Assembly: GCF_008364625.2 (NCBI RefSeq)
Contig: NZ_CP126604.1
Span: 4,154,001-4,218,000 of the forward strand
Direction of reading: 5' to 3'
Length of the DNA stretch: 64,000 bases
Origin: Enterobacter dykesii
GTDB lineage: Bacteria; Pseudomonadota; Gammaproteobacteria; Enterobacterales; Enterobacteriaceae
Shown here: piece by piece, positions 52,343-63,072 of the stretch
Numbering within the stretch: position 1 is the first letter of the stretch
Layout of the letters: each line of letters starts with the position of its first letter
The notes under the pieces: model-generated
Seen by the model: the letters and a program-made list of their open reading frames with translations, nothing else
Databases searched by the model: none
Told to the model about the DNA's origin: nothing
Translations under genes and position numbers: made by a program

Positions 52343-53637
52343 CATCGCTCCTGTTTGATCTGCAGCTTCCGCAACATTTCCCGTGTGACTAACACGATCC
52401 CCTCTTCCGAACGATAGAAACGACGCGCGTCTTCTTCCGCGTTTTCACCAATCACCATCCCTTCTGGAATGACGCAGGCACGATCGATAACGCAGCGGCG
52501 CAGACGGCACGAGCGCCCTACCCAGACATCAGGCAGTAAGACTGCCGAATCGATATTACAGAATGAATTTATCCGCACGCGGGGGAACAGCACCGACTGC
52601 ACCACCACCGAGCCTGAAATAATGCACCCGCCGGACACCAGCGAGTTCAGCGTCATGCCGTGGCTGCCGGAGCGGTCCTGAACAAATTTGGCCGGCGGCA
52701 GCGACTCCATATGGGTACGAATCGGCCAGTTCTGGTCGTACATATCCAGCTCAGGCGTGACCGACGCCAGGTCGAGGTTCGCTTTCCAGTACGCTTCCAG
52801 GGTTCCCACATCGCGCCAGTAGGGTTCCGCATTCGGGTCGGACTGCACGCAGGACAGCGGGAAAGGATGTGCATACGCCATGCCAGCTTTCGTGATTTTC
52901 GGAATGATGTCTTTACCGAAGTCGTGGCTGGAGTTTTCGTCTTTGTCGTCTTCTTCCAGCAGCTCATAAAGATAATCTGCATCAAAGACATAAATCCCCA
53001 TGCTGGCGAGCGATTTGGTGTCATCGCCGGGCATAGTTGGCGGGTTCGCCGGCTTTTCAACAAAGTCGATAATTTTGTCGTCCGCATCCACGTGCATGAC
53101 GCCAAAGGCCGTCGCTTCAGCAACGGGCACAGGCAGACACGCCACGGTGCAGCGCGCCCCTTTTTCGACGTGGTCGATGAGCATGTGGGAGTAATCTTGC
53201 TTGTAGATGTGGTCCCCGGCGAGGATCACGATGTATTCCGCGCTGTAGCGACGAATGATGTCGAGGTTCTGCGTCACCGCATCCGCCGTGCCGCGGTACC
53301 AGTTCTCGCCGTGGACGCGCTGCTGAGCAGGAAGGAGATCGACAAACTCGTTCATCTCTTCGCTGAAGAATGACCAGCCGCGCTGGATATGCTGAACCAG
53401 CGTGTGCGACTGATACTGCGTAATGACGCCGATACGGCGAATGCCCGAGTTAAGGCAGTTGGAGAGCGCAAAGTCGATGATGCGGAACTTACCACCAAAG
53501 TGAACAGCCGGTTTGGCGCGCTTGATGGTCAAATCTTTCAGACGGGTACCACGCCCACCCGCAAGTATCAGGGCAACCGTTTTTAATGGTAGCTGGCGTG
53601 CCAACATTAAGGGATCGTTCTTCTCTAATCTAACCAT
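52342..53637 (-). CDS. glgC: Glucose-1-phosphate adenylyltransferase
   Basis: Makes ADP-glucose, the committed step of glycogen synthesis, under fructose 1,6-bisphosphate and AMP control. It has 431 residues from the ATG at 53637 ([19 protein letters not shown]), equal to E. coli; the frame extends 12 codons upstream. The nucleotide-binding GGRGTRL (about 30-36) and the C-terminal beta-helix are intact. AAGGAG lies 8 bases before the start, in a leader that in E. coli binds CsrA; that control is likely but not proven here. Confidence 0.96.
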   Translation of the reverse strand: MVRLEKNDPLMLARQLPLKTVALILAGGRGTRLKDLTIKRAKPAVHFGGKFRIIDFALSNCLNSGIRRIGVITQYQSHTLVQHIQRGWSFFSEEMNEFVDLLPAQQRVHGENWYRGTADAVTQNLDIIRRYSAEYIVILAGDHIYKQDYSHMLIDHVEKGARCTVACLPVPVAEATAFGVMHVDADDKIIDFVEKPANPPTMPGDDTKSLASMGIYVFDADYLYELLEEDDKDENSSHDFGKDIIPKITKAGMAYAHPFPLSCVQSDPNAEPYWRDVGTLEAYWKANLDLASVTPELDMYDQNWPIRTHMESLPPAKFVQDRSGSHGMTLNSLVSGGCIISGSVVVQSVLFPRVRINSFCNIDSAVLLPDVWVGRSCRLRRCVIDRACVIPEGMVIGENAEEDARRFYRSEEGIVLVTREMLRKLQIKQER

Positions 53638-53654
53638 GACTAACTCCTTTTTTA

Positions 53655-55628
53655 TCATCTTTGGAATACGCACACTCCGTGCGCAGGCCCGTGCCAGACA
53701 GCCATTACTACCGGATTATCCGCTCCGGCAAAGGGGGGAACAGCTCGCCATTCCCCTTCAGGTAAAACAATCTCTGCGACGTCATCCGTCGCGTTCAGCG
53801 TGATCAGCCACTTATCCGAGAGCAGGATTTGCAGGCGTGGTACGCCGTGTTGCCACTCTTGCGCGCTTAACGGTTGCGCGTCTTTATTCAGCCAGCGAAC
53901 GTTGCCGTCACCCTCTTCCCACCAGCGGTCGGCGGTCAGCGCGGGGATCTGCTGGCGAAGATGGATCAGCGCAGCGGTAAAATGAATCAGCCCGCTGTTG
54001 GCTTCACCCCAGTCGAGCCAGGTTAAGGTGTTGTCCTGGCAATACGCATTGTTGTTACCGTGCTGGCTATGGCCGTGTTCATCGCCTGCCAGCAGCATCG
54101 GCGTGCCCTGCGACAATAAAAGCGTTGTCAGCAGCGCGTGAACGCTGGCGCGTCGCCGCTCGATGACGTCCAGGCTTCCGCCTAACCCTTCTATACCATG
54201 ATTAAAGCTATGGTTATTGTTAGTACCATCGCGATTCTCTTCGCCGTTTGCCTCATTGTGTTTCTGATTGAAACAAACGCAGTCCCTGAGCGTAAAACCG
54301 TCGTGCGCCGTCAACAGATTGACGGTGGCCGACGGGCGTTTGCCGTCGCGCTTAAAGAGATCGCTCGACGCGGCAAAGCGTCCGGCAAATTCCCCCAGCG
54401 ACAGATTGCGTTCCAGCCAGAAGCGTCGTACGGCGTCGCGGTAGTGATCGTTCCACTCGGCAAACAGCGGCGGGAAATTCCCGACCTGATAACCGCCTTC
54501 GCCGATGTCCCACGGCTCGGCAATGAGCTTCACCTGCGAGAGCACCGGACAATTTTTTATCGCCTCAAACAGCGGAGCCTGCTGGCTGAACGCTGGCGTA
54601 CGCCCCATCACGGGCGCCAGGTCGAAACGAAAACCGTCGACGTGGAACGTCTCCACCCAGTATTTCAGGCATTCATACGCAAAATGCGTGACCGCCGGAT
54701 GGCTGAGGTTGAGCGTGTTACCGCAGCCGGTCCAGTTCTCATAATCGCCATCCTGCCTGATCCAATAATAGCTACGGTTATCAATTCCGCGCATGGAGAG
54801 CGTCGGACCGTCGAGATCGCTTTCGGTGCTGTGGTTCAGCACCACGTCCAGAATGACCTCGATCCCCGCCGCGTGGAGCGCCTTCACCGCATCGCGGAAC
54901 TCGTCCCGCGCCTTTTCCGGATGGACGGCATAGCGCGGTTCGAGCGCGAACATCGCCAGCGGGTTGTAGCCCCAGTAGTTGCTGAGCCCCAGCCGCTGCA
55001 GACGCGGCTCGCTGGCAAAATGCGCAACGGGAAGCAGTTCCAGAGCGGTGATGCCGAGGTGTTTCAGGTAGGCGATCATGGTGGGATGCCCGAGCGCCTT
55101 ATAGGTGCCGCGCATCTCTTTGGGGATCGACGGGTGCAGGTACGTCAGCCCTTTGACGTGGGCTTCATAAATGACGGTATTGCCCCACGGCGTCTGCGGC
55201 GGGGCATCGTCTTCCCAGTCATAAAGATCGTTTACCACCACGCTTTTTGGCGCGACGGGCGCGCTGTCGCGGTGGTCGGGCTCGCCGTAGCCCACGTGGA
55301 ACAGCGGGTCGTCTATAAATTCGCCGTCCACGCGGTGCGCGCACGGGTCAATTAACAGCTTCGCCGGGTTAAACCAGTGCCCCTGCGCTGGCTCCCACGG
55401 GCCGTGAACGCGAAAGCCGTAGTGCATGCCTGGCCGTCCCCCGGCCAGGTAGCCGTGCCAGGTATCCCCCGTGCGCGCGGGTAAATCGTAACGGTGCTCG
55501 TTACCTTCCCCATCAAACACGCACAGTTCTACCCGCTCAGCGTGAGCGGAAAAGAGGGTGAAATTGACACCCTTTCCGTCAAAACGCGCGCCGAGCGGTT
55601 CGGGTTTACCTGCCGTAAGCTGCGTCAT
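53655..55628 (-). CDS. glgX: Glycogen debranching enzyme GlgX
   Basis: GH13 isoamylase-type enzyme that cuts alpha-1,6 branches on limit dextrins left by GlgP. It has 657 residues, as in E. coli. It has an N-terminal CBM48-type domain, then the barrel with [18 protein letters not shown] (nucleophile Asp about 336), IAEPWD (acid Glu about 371) and LTAHDG (about 443). The start overlaps the glgB stop by 4 bases; glgC follows 17 bases later. Confidence 0.96.
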   Translation of the reverse strand: MTQLTAGKPEPLGARFDGKGVNFTLFSAHAERVELCVFDGEGNEHRYDLPARTGDTWHGYLAGGRPGMHYGFRVHGPWEPAQGHWFNPAKLLIDPCAHRVDGEFIDDPLFHVGYGEPDHRDSAPVAPKSVVVNDLYDWEDDAPPQTPWGNTVIYEAHVKGLTYLHPSIPKEMRGTYKALGHPTMIAYLKHLGITALELLPVAHFASEPRLQRLGLSNYWGYNPLAMFALEPRYAVHPEKARDEFRDAVKALHAAGIEVILDVVLNHSTESDLDGPTLSMRGIDNRSYYWIRQDGDYENWTGCGNTLNLSHPAVTHFAYECLKYWVETFHVDGFRFDLAPVMGRTPAFSQQAPLFEAIKNCPVLSQVKLIAEPWDIGEGGYQVGNFPPLFAEWNDHYRDAVRRFWLERNLSLGEFAGRFAASSDLFKRDGKRPSATVNLLTAHDGFTLRDCVCFNQKHNEANGEENRDGTNNNHSFNHGIEGLGGSLDVIERRRASVHALLTTLLLSQGTPMLLAGDEHGHSQHGNNNAYCQDNTLTWLDWGEANSGLIHFTAALIHLRQQIPALTADRWWEEGDGNVRWLNKDAQPLSAQEWQHGVPRLQILLSDKWLITLNATDDVAEIVLPEGEWRAVPPFAGADNPVVMAVWHGPAHGVCVFQR

Positions 55629-57811
55629 TCGCCCTCCCGCATCAGCCAGATGGTGCCAAGCGGCGGCAGCGTCAGGCTCAGGGAGTTGGGTCGCCCGTGG
55701 CTTTCGATGGCGTCGCTCTGTACCAGCCCGCCGTTACCGGCGTTGCTGCCGTGGTAGTGCATGGAGTCGGTATTCAGGATCTCGCGCCATTTGCCCGGCT
55801 GGTTAATGCCGAAGCGGTAGTGTTCCCGCGGCACCGGCGTGAAGTTGCTGGCGACGATGATTTCGTTACCCGCCTTGTCACGACGCACAAAGACAAACAC
55901 CGAGCGCTCGTGGTCGTCCACAACCAGCCACTCAAAGCCGTACGGATCGAAGTCGAGCTCGTGCAGCGCTTTGTGGTGGCGGTAGGTCAGGTTCAGGTCG
56001 CGCACCAGACGCTGCACCCCGTGGTGCCAGTTGTCGCCGCCTTCCAGCAGGTGCCAGTCGAGGCTGGCGTCGTGGTTCCACTCGCGGCCCTGGGCGAACT
56101 CATTGCCCATAAACAGCAGTTTTTTGCCCGGGAAGGCAAACATCCAGCCGTAGTAGGCGCGCAGGTTGGCAAATTTCTGCCACGCGTCGCCCGGCATGCG
56201 GTCGAGAATCGATTTTTTGCCGTGCACCACTTCATCGTGCGACAGCGGCAGCATGAAGTTTTCGGTGTAGTTGTAGAGCATCCCGAACGTCAGCTTATCG
56301 TGATGATACTTGCGGTGAACCGGATCCAGCTTCATGTAGTCGAGCGTGTCGTGCATCCAGCCCAGGTTCCACTTATACCAGAACCCCAGGCCGCCTGATG
56401 ACGGCGGACGGGAGACGCCTGCAAAGTCGGTCGACTCTTCCGCCATGGTCACGGCACCGTCCACCTGTTCGCCGATAATGCGGTTGGTATTGCGCAGGAA
56501 TTCAATCGCTTCCAGGTTTTCACGGCCGCCAAACTCGTTCGGGATCCACTCGCCCTCTTTGCGGCTGTAGTCGCGGTAGATCATCGACGCCACCGCATCG
56601 ACGCGCAGGGCGTCAATGCCAAACCGCTCGATCCAGTACAGGGCATTCCCGACCAGATAGTTTGCAACCTCACGGCGACCGTAGTTGTAGATCAGCGTGT
56701 TCCAGTCCTGGTGATAGCCTTCGCGCGGGTCGCTGTGCTCGAACAGCTTCGTGCCGTCAAACTCTGCCAGCGCAAAGTCATCCGACGGGAAATGGCCCGG
56801 CACCCAATCGAGGATGACGTTCAGCCCGGCGGCGTGCGCGGCATCAATGAAATAGCGGAAGTCATCGCGCGTGCCGAAGCGGCGCGTTGGCGCATACAGC
56901 CCGGTAGGCTGATAGCCCCAGCTGCCGTCGAACGGGTGCTCGTTGACCGGCAGCAGCTCAAGGTGGGTAAAGCCCATCCATTTGGCGTACGGCACCAGCT
57001 GGTCGGCAAGCTCCCGGTAGCTGAGCCAGAAGTTGTTATCGGTGTGGCGACGCCAGGAGCCAAGGTGTACCTCATAGACGGAGATGGGCGCATCAAAGCG
57101 GTTGGCCTGTTTACGCTCCTCCGTCTGGACGACCTTCTCCGGCAGGCCGCAAATCAGCGACGCGGTATCCGGGCGCATCTGCGCTTCGAAGGCATACGGG
57201 TCGGCTTTAATGCGCAGCTTGCCGTGAGCGTCAATCATTTCGAATTTATAAAGCTGCCCGGGGTGCGCTCCGGGGATAAACAGCTCCCAGATGCCGCTTT
57301 CCCGGCGCAGACGCATCGGATGGCGGCGACCGTCCCAGTAGTTGAACTGGCCGACAACGGAGACGCGCTGGGCGTTAGGCGCCCACACGGAGAACCGCGT
57401 GCCGGTAATGCCGTCCATGGTATCGGCGTGGGCACCCAGGGTTTCATAAGGGCGAAGATGCGTTCCTTCGGAGAGCAGCCAGGCATCCATCTCTTTAAGC
57501 AGAGGGCCAAAGCTGTAAGGATCGTCAATCAGGTTTTGCTGACCGTGCCAGAGAACGGCGAGCTGATAGCGAAAAGGGTTTTTACGGCGGGGCATCACGC
57601 CCGAGAAGAAGCCACGGGAATCGAGGCATTCAAGATTACCGACCTTGCGGCCGGTTTTGGGTTCAATCACCCAGACTTCTGTGGCATCCGGTAACAGTGC
57701 CCTAACTTCAAGGCCATCCTCAGTTTGATGCATCCCAAGCACAGAAAAGGGGTCAGCAAAATGACCCGCAATAAGCGCATTAATCACGTCTCTATCCACA
57801 CGATCGGACAT
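55625..57811 (-). CDS. glgB: 1,4-alpha-glucan branching enzyme GlgB
   Basis: GH13 enzyme that makes the alpha-1,6 branches in glycogen. It has 728 residues from the ATG at 57811 ([20 protein letters not shown]), equal to E. coli, with AGGA 9 bases upstream; the longer frame to 57901 is not supported. N1 and CBM48 domains precede the barrel with [21 protein letters not shown] (nucleophile Asp about 405), MAEEST (Glu about 458) and LSHDEV. It is the first gene of glgBXCAP. Confidence 0.97.
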   Translation of the reverse strand: MSDRVDRDVINALIAGHFADPFSVLGMHQTEDGLEVRALLPDATEVWVIEPKTGRKVGNLECLDSRGFFSGVMPRRKNPFRYQLAVLWHGQQNLIDDPYSFGPLLKEMDAWLLSEGTHLRPYETLGAHADTMDGITGTRFSVWAPNAQRVSVVGQFNYWDGRRHPMRLRRESGIWELFIPGAHPGQLYKFEMIDAHGKLRIKADPYAFEAQMRPDTASLICGLPEKVVQTEERKQANRFDAPISVYEVHLGSWRRHTDNNFWLSYRELADQLVPYAKWMGFTHLELLPVNEHPFDGSWGYQPTGLYAPTRRFGTRDDFRYFIDAAHAAGLNVILDWVPGHFPSDDFALAEFDGTKLFEHSDPREGYHQDWNTLIYNYGRREVANYLVGNALYWIERFGIDALRVDAVASMIYRDYSRKEGEWIPNEFGGRENLEAIEFLRNTNRIIGEQVDGAVTMAEESTDFAGVSRPPSSGGLGFWYKWNLGWMHDTLDYMKLDPVHRKYHHDKLTFGMLYNYTENFMLPLSHDEVVHGKKSILDRMPGDAWQKFANLRAYYGWMFAFPGKKLLFMGNEFAQGREWNHDASLDWHLLEGGDNWHHGVQRLVRDLNLTYRHHKALHELDFDPYGFEWLVVDDHERSVFVFVRRDKAGNEIIVASNFTPVPREHYRFGINQPGKWREILNTDSMHYHGSNAGNGGLVQSDAIESHGRPNSLSLTLPPLGTIWLMREGE

Positions 57812-58017
57812 GGTATTCATCCTGTTTTTTATGTCGTCCTTTTTAAGCGCTCCGGGACGACTTTTAATGTGACCTGAACGGGACAGCACAAAAATGTGCA
57901 TCCATTCTGCTCCGTTCGAACCTCAGGTAAGAAATGACTCTTCCTTAAAGCATAGCCAACGCTCTAGATGACTCCTGATAAAAAATAAGACATACGCGTG
58001 TTACTCCATGTAGTACG
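57812..58017. other. Promoter region of the glg operon
   Basis: About 200 bases between glgB and the asd terminator. It must hold the glgB promoter. I could not settle on specific boxes; no open frame here is convincing. Confidence 0.5.
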
Positions 58018-58046
58018 CAAAAAAAGGGGGTGAAAATCACCCCCCG
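58018..58046 (-). terminator. Rho-independent terminator after asd
   Basis: On the minus strand the stem GGGGGTGA / TCACCCCC closes on a short loop and is followed by a T-run (A-run at 58019-58025 on the plus strand). It is 16 bases beyond the asd stop. Confidence 0.92.
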
Positions 58047-58061
58047 GTAGTTAACAAATTA

Positions 58062-59165
58062 TTACGCCAGCTGGCGCAGCATGCGGCGCAGCGGCTCGGC
58101 GGCGCCCCACAGGAGCTGGTCGCCGACGGTGAACGCGGAGAGATACTCCGGCCCCATGTTCAGCTTGCGAAGACGGCCAACCGGCGTGGTCAGCGTGCCG
58201 GTAACGGCAGCCGGGGTCAGCTCGCGCATGGTGATATCGCGATCGTTTGGCACCACTTTCGCCCACGGGTTGTGCGCGGCCAGCAGCTCTTCCACGGTCG
58301 GAATAGACACATCTTTTTTCAGTTTAATGGTGAAGGCCTGGCTGTGGCAGCGCAGCGCACCGATACGCACGCACAGACCGTCAACCGGAATGGTGTTCGC
58401 GGTGTTAAGGATTTTGTTGGTCTCAGCCTGGCCCTTCCACTCTTCGCGGGTCTGGCCGTTATCCAGCTGTTTGTCGATCCATGGGATCAGACCACCGGCA
58501 AGCGGTACGCCGAAGTTATCCACCGGCAGTTCGCCGCTGCGGGTCAGCTGAGTCACTTTACGTTCAATATCGAGGATCGCGGACGCCGGGTTTGCCAGCT
58601 CGGTCGCGACGCTTTGGTGCAGCTGGCCCATCTGGGTCAGCAGCTCGCGCATATGACGCGCGCCGCCGCCGGACGCCGCCTGGTAGGTCGCCACGGAGAC
58701 CCACTCCACCAAATCCTGCGCGAACAGGCCGCCGAGGGACATCAGCATCAGGCTGACGGTGCAGTTACCGCCAACAAAGGTTTTCACGCCGTTGTTCAGG
58801 CCGTCGGTGATGACGCCCTGGTTCACCGGGTCAAGAATAATGATGGCATCGTCTTTCATGCGCAGCGAAGAAGCCGCGTCAATCCAGTAGCCCTGCCAGC
58901 CGCTTTCACGCAGCTTTGGATAGATTTCGTTGGTATAATCGCCGCCCTGGCACGTCACAATAATGTCGAGTGCCTTCAGCGCTTCCAGATCGTAAGCATC
59001 CTGCAACGTGCCTGTGGTACCACCAAAGGACGGAGCAGCCTGGCCGAGCTGGGAAGTGGAGAAGAAGACCGGGCGGATAGCGTCGAAATCGCGCTCTTCA
59101 ACCATGCGTTGCATGAGTACAGAGCCGACCATACCGCGCCAGCCGATAAAACCAACGTTTTTCAT
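58062..59165 (-). CDS. asd: Aspartate-semialdehyde dehydrogenase
   Basis: Reduces aspartyl phosphate to aspartate semialdehyde with NADPH, at the branch towards lysine, diaminopimelate, threonine and methionine. It has 367 residues, as in E. coli. The NADP-binding [14 protein letters not shown] (about 9-22) and the catalytic Cys in GGNCTVSLM (about 135) are present, and His in the C-terminal half. It is monocistronic. Confidence 0.97.
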   Translation of the reverse strand: MKNVGFIGWRGMVGSVLMQRMVEERDFDAIRPVFFSTSQLGQAAPSFGGTTGTLQDAYDLEALKALDIIVTCQGGDYTNEIYPKLRESGWQGYWIDAASSLRMKDDAIIILDPVNQGVITDGLNNGVKTFVGGNCTVSLMLMSLGGLFAQDLVEWVSVATYQAASGGGARHMRELLTQMGQLHQSVATELANPASAILDIERKVTQLTRSGELPVDNFGVPLAGGLIPWIDKQLDNGQTREEWKGQAETNKILNTANTIPVDGLCVRIGALRCHSQAFTIKLKKDVSIPTVEELLAAHNPWAKVVPNDRDITMRELTPAAVTGTLTTPVGRLRKLNMGPEYLSAFTVGDQLLWGAAEPLRRMLRQLA

Positions 59166-59342
59166 AGCATTTTTTTCCTGCTGAGGGTGTGTGCTGATTG
59201 TGCAAGCCAGTATTGAACTGGGATATGCTTCACATTACAAAATGCTGCCAAAGTCGCAAGCGAAATTAATCGATGATTGCCCGGCAATCAGAAATACAGC
59301 TAATTATCATAATAACCTTAGAGAACTTCAGGGATAAGTTAC

Positions 59343-59936
59343 ATGAGTGAAATCATTTCCGCAGCGGTTTTATTGATTCTGATAATGGATCCACTGGGTA
59401 ACCTGCCGATCTTCATGTCGGTGCTGAAGCACACCGAGCCGAAGCGCCGCCGGGCGATCATGATCCGCGAGCTGCTCATCGCCCTGCTGGTGATGTTTAT
59501 CTTCCTGTTTGCGGGTGAAAAAATTCTCGCGTTCCTGAACCTCCGCGCCGAAACCGTGTCGATTTCCGGCGGGATTATTCTGTTCCTGATTGCCATTAAG
59601 ATGATTTTCCCGAGCGCGGAAGGCAGCAGCAGCGGCCTGCCTGCGGGTGAAGAGCCGTTTATCGTGCCGCTGGCGATCCCCCTCGTCGCAGGGCCGACCA
59701 TTCTGGCCACGCTGATGCTGCTGTCGCATCAGTATCCGAACCAGATGAGCCATCTGGTCATTGCCCTGCTGATCGCCTGGGGCGGGACGTTTATCATCCT
59801 GCTGCAGTCGTCGCTGTTCCTGCGCCTGCTGGGTGAGAAAGGGGTGAACGCGCTGGAGCGCCTGATGGGGCTGATTCTGGTGATGATGGCAACCCAGATG
59901 TTCCTGGACGGGATCAGGGCGTGGATGAAGGGATGA
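59343..59936 (+). CDS. yhgN: MarC-family inner membrane protein YhgN
   Basis: 197 residues with six predicted transmembrane helices; the first is at 2-20. The family motif MDPLGNLPIF is at residues about 15-24, and a second PLAIPLVAGPTILATLM lies near 108. The MarC family has no agreed function. In E. coli gntU, gntK, gntR and about 30 kb more follow; here tusA follows after 63 bases. Confidence 0.94.
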   Translation: MSEIISAAVLLILIMDPLGNLPIFMSVLKHTEPKRRRAIMIRELLIALLVMFIFLFAGEKILAFLNLRAETVSISGGIILFLIAIKMIFPSAEGSSSGLPAGEEPFIVPLAIPLVAGPTILATLMLLSHQYPNQMSHLVIALLIAWGGTFIILLQSSLFLRLLGEKGVNALERLMGLILVMMATQMFLDGIRAWMKG

Positions 59937-59942
59937 CTTTCT

Positions 59943-59984
59943 CCCTCTCCCCGTGGGAGAGGGCCGGGGTGAGGGCATCAGGCC
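59943..59984. repeat. REP-like palindrome at the yhgN-tusA junction
   Basis: CCCTCTCCCCGTGGGAGAGG followed by GCCGGGGTGAGGGCATCAGG and CC. It is the best-preserved single-arm copy of the family and almost identical to 16971 and 24232. It fills the gap between the convergent yhgN and tusA. Confidence 0.88.
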
Positions 59985-59999
59985 GCAGAGGCAGCACGC

Positions 60000-60242
60000 C
60001 TACCCCTTACGAATCAGATACCGGTACGGCAGCGCTTGCGTCTGCTGTGCCACCAGCTCATGTTCCATGAAGGTACAAAAGCCGGGAATATCGCGGGTGG
60101 TGGCCGGGTCGTCGGCAATAATCAGCAGCGTTTCACCGGTCTGCATGTTGCGCACGGTTTTACGTACCATCATTACCGGTTCCGGGCAGCGAAGGCCCTG
60201 GGCATCAAGAGTGTGGTCTGGGCTGGAAAACAGGTCGGTCAT
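60000..60242 (-). CDS. tusA: Sulfurtransferase TusA
   Basis: 80-residue sulfur carrier that takes persulfide sulfur from IscS and hands it to TusBCD for tRNA 2-thiouridine. It is also linked to molybdenum cofactor and Fe-S balance. The acceptor Cys is in [13 protein letters not shown] (about residue 19), with the conserved [12 protein letters not shown] downstream. It is divergent from yhhQ. Confidence 0.96.
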   Translation of the reverse strand: MTDLFSSPDHTLDAQGLRCPEPVMMVRKTVRNMQTGETLLIIADDPATTRDIPGFCTFMEHELVAQQTQALPYRYLIRKG

Positions 60243-60409
60243 GGTCTTCTCGGTCTGGTAAAAACGGCTGTAGTTTACGCCCGGTTGCGATCAATGCAAA
60301 CCAGGTTAACGATTGCGTAAAAACTAACCATTGCAATGTCCTGACAAAGCAGTATCATGCTGCGGTTTTTATTGGGTTCCCTCACCCCAACGTATAAAAA
60401 GGTCACAAT

Positions 60410-61075
60410 ATGACGTCGTTTTCTGAATCACAGCGCGTAAAAGCGTTGTTCTGGCTTTCGCTTTTCCATTTGCTGGTGATCACCTCCAGCAACTATCTGG
60501 TGCAGCTCCCGATCTCCATCTTTGGTTTTCACACCACCTGGGGCGCATTCAGCTTCCCGTTTATTTTCCTCGCGACGGATTTGACCGTGCGTATCTTTGG
60601 CGCACCGCTGGCTCGCCGTATTATTTTTTCGGTCATGCTCCCGGCGCTGTTCATCTCGTATGTGGTTTCGTCTCTGTTTTATATGGGAAGCTGGCAGGGC
60701 TTTGAGGCGTTAACCCACTTCAACCTGTTTGTTGCCCGTATCGCCGCCGCAAGCTTTATGGCCTACGCGCTGGGGCAGATCCTCGACGTGCACGTGTTTA
60801 ACCGCCTGCGTCAGAACCATCGCTGGTGGATGGCGCCAACCGCCTCCACGCTGTTCGGTAACGTGAGCGATACGCTGGCCTTCTTCTTTATCGCCTTCTG
60901 GCGCAGCCCGGATGCGTTCATGGCCGAGCACTGGATGGAAATCGCGCTGGTGGACTACTGCTTCAAGGTCCTCATCAGCATTGTTTTCTTCCTGCCGATG
61001 TACGGCGTGCTGCTCAATATGCTGCTGAAAAGGCTGGCAGATAAATCTGAAATCACGGCATTGCAGGCTGGTTAA
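60410..61075 (+). CDS. yhhQ: Queuosine precursor transporter YhhQ
   Basis: Membrane protein of 221 residues with about six helices, in the family of 7-cyano-7-deazaguanine (preQ0) and preQ1 salvage transporters; E. coli YhhQ has this role. Conserved stretches are FPFIFLATDLTVRIFGAPLA (about 49-68) and GNVSDTLAFFFIAFW (about 149). The start is preceded by AAAAGG. It is divergent from tusA and followed by dcrB after 72 bases. Confidence 0.93.
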   Translation: MTSFSESQRVKALFWLSLFHLLVITSSNYLVQLPISIFGFHTTWGAFSFPFIFLATDLTVRIFGAPLARRIIFSVMLPALFISYVVSSLFYMGSWQGFEALTHFNLFVARIAAASFMAYALGQILDVHVFNRLRQNHRWWMAPTASTLFGNVSDTLAFFFIAFWRSPDAFMAEHWMEIALVDYCFKVLISIVFFLPMYGVLLNMLLKRLADKSEITALQAG

Positions 61076-61147
61076 GGGTTCGCTTTATCAGTTGTGATAA
61101 GATGAGCGAATGAGCCGTTATGGCCGTTTATCGAAAGGAAGAAGTCA

Positions 61148-61705
61148 ATGCGCAATCTGGTTAAATATGTCGGGATTGGCCTGCTGGTTGTGGGTCTTGC
61201 AGCCTGTGATAACAGCGACACGAAAACGCCTGCTCAGGGCGCATCCGCAGAGAGCAACGCGACCGGCCAGCCGGTGAATCTAATGGATGGCAAACTCAGC
61301 TTCTCTCTGCCAGCCGATATGACCGATCAGAGCGGCAAGCTGGGCACCCAGGCGAACAACATGCACGTTTACTCCGACGCAACCGGGCAGAAAGCGGTCA
61401 TTGTGATTGTGGGCGACGACACCAGCGAAGACCTGGCCGTCCTGTCCAAACGTCTGGAAGATCAGCAGCGCGGCCGCGATCCGCAGCTGCAGGTCGTGAC
61501 CAATAAATCCATCGAGCTGAAAGGCCACACGCTGCAACAGCTCGACAGCATCATCTCCGCAAAAGGCCAGACCGCATACTCTTCTGTGGTGCTGGGCAAG
61601 GTTGATAATAAGCTGCTGACCCTGCAGATCACCCTGCCAGCGGAAGATCAGCAGAAAGCGCAGACGGCTGCTGAAAACATCATTAACACCATCGTGATCC
61701 AGTAA
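61148..61705 (+). CDS. dcrB: DcrB family lipoprotein
   Basis: 185 residues with a lipoprotein signal peptide [20 protein letters not shown] (lipobox LAAC, Cys 20). The rest is a periplasmic domain. In E. coli, dcrB is required for infection by phages C1 and C6; its normal physiological role is less clear, with reported links to outer-membrane lipoprotein maturation. It is followed within 5 bases by the convergent yhhS stop. Confidence 0.92.
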   Translation: MRNLVKYVGIGLLVVGLAACDNSDTKTPAQGASAESNATGQPVNLMDGKLSFSLPADMTDQSGKLGTQANNMHVYSDATGQKAVIVIVGDDTSEDLAVLSKRLEDQQRGRDPQLQVVTNKSIELKGHTLQQLDSIISAKGQTAYSSVVLGKVDNKLLTLQITLPAEDQQKAQTAAENIINTIVIQ

Positions 61706-61709
61706 CGCT

Positions 61710-62927
61710 TCACGACGATGACGTGGCCTCCGGTGCCTGCACCGGGGGCCATTTTTTTAGCCGCCACGTCAGCAGCAGCGCAATCACCACCAGACCCGCC
61801 GCGGCAAGATAGATCACCGGAACTCCTGCCCAGGCCATCACCAGCCCCGCCAGCGGGCCGGTAATCCCTAAAGACATATCCATAAACACCGTATAGGTCG
61901 CCAGCGCCGCCCCCTGATTCTGCTGCGGCACGGCTTTTACCGCCACCACGCCCAGCGCCGGGAAGACCAGGGAAAAGCCAGCCCCCGCGAGGAACACGCC
62001 CACTTTCGCGACCCAGGGCACCATCGCAATTCCGGTCAGCAGCAGCCCGATAATCTCTATCGCAAAGCAGATCGTCGCCACATTCAGCCCGCCAAGACGG
62101 TTGATGCCGTTAGGGAAAAGCAGGCGGGCGCCAACAAACGCACAGCTGAACAGGGTTAACGCAAAGGCTGCGCCGTCCCAACCTTTGGCGTCGTAGAACA
62201 GGGTAATGAAGGTCGCAATCACGCCGAAGCCGGTGGTCGCCAGCGCCAGGGCCATGCCGTACGGCCAGACGCGCCCCAGCACCGCCCGAAACGGCAGCGG
62301 CTTGCCCTTGCTGGCCTTCACTTTCGGGCGCGGCAGCGCAAAGAGAATTGCCAGCAGCGCGACCGTCATAATGGTGATGGAAAGCCCATATAGCCCGCCC
62401 AGCGCATAGCAGGCCACGCCGAGCGGCGCACCGAGCGCCATCGCACCGTAGGTGACAATCCCGTTCCAGGAGATCACCCGGCCAATGTGCGGCGCGCCTA
62501 CCACCCCCACGCCCCACAGCGTCGAGCCGGTTCCCGCCAGACTTTGCCCGATGCCAAGAATAACGCGGCCCAGGCAGAGCAGCGCCAGGCTGACCAGCGG
62601 CCAGTGGCCGGTGGTGGCAGCCAGCAGGTAGCTCAGGCCACTGAGGAAACAGCCGCACAGTCCCACCACCACGATGCTTTTTGGACCGAACGTGTCCGCG
62701 TAGCGCCCGGCATGCGGGCGGCTGAGGAGCGTGGCGAAATATTGCAGGCTAATCACCAGCCCCGCCCAGAAGGCGCTGAAGCCCATCACGTCATGGACAT
62801 AGCCCGGCAGGACCGCCAGCGGCAGGCCAATGGTCAAATAGCTGGCAAAGTTGAAAATCACAACGGAAACGATGCGCAGATTGAGGCGCAGTCCGCTCAG
62901 TGCCGGTTCAGCGGCAGGTTCGGGCAT
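61710..62927 (-). CDS. yhhS: MFS transporter YhhS
   Basis: Major facilitator superfamily permease of 405 residues with about 12 transmembrane helices, as in E. coli. The motif between helices 2 and 3 reads RPHAGRYADTFGPK, and GIGQSLAGTGSTLWGVGVVG lies in the middle of helix 5. Its substrate is uncertain; E. coli YhhS has been linked to arabinose or glyphosate efflux in tests. The last codons also carry the dcrB terminator. Confidence 0.92.
   Translation of the reverse strand: MPEPAAEPALSGLRLNLRIVSVVIFNFASYLTIGLPLAVLPGYVHDVMGFSAFWAGLVISLQYFATLLSRPHAGRYADTFGPKSIVVVGLCGCFLSGLSYLLAATTGHWPLVSLALLCLGRVILGIGQSLAGTGSTLWGVGVVGAPHIGRVISWNGIVTYGAMALGAPLGVACYALGGLYGLSITIMTVALLAILFALPRPKVKASKGKPLPFRAVLGRVWPYGMALALATTGFGVIATFITLFYDAKGWDGAAFALTLFSCAFVGARLLFPNGINRLGGLNVATICFAIEIIGLLLTGIAMVPWVAKVGVFLAGAGFSLVFPALGVVAVKAVPQQNQGAALATYTVFMDMSLGITGPLAGLVMAWAGVPVIYLAAAGLVVIALLLTWRLKKWPPVQAPEATSSS
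61725..61758 (+). terminator. dcrB terminator inside the yhhS coding end
   Basis: GGCCTCCGGTG pairs over 11 positions (one G-U) with CACCGGGGGCC around a CCTG loop and is followed by T7. It lies 20 bases after the dcrB stop. The same bases encode the last 16 or so residues of YhhS on the other strand. Confidence 0.85.
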
Positions 62928-63072
62928 GGGGTTCTACCTGGATTTTTTACAACAGTGTTTCACTATTACCACGGCGCAATAAGAAAATCAGCCCCGACTT
63001 TCAGATTAACGGTGCCAGACGAAGCGAAGCCCGGGCACTACACTTATCGGGTCATCATATTAAGGAACACGC

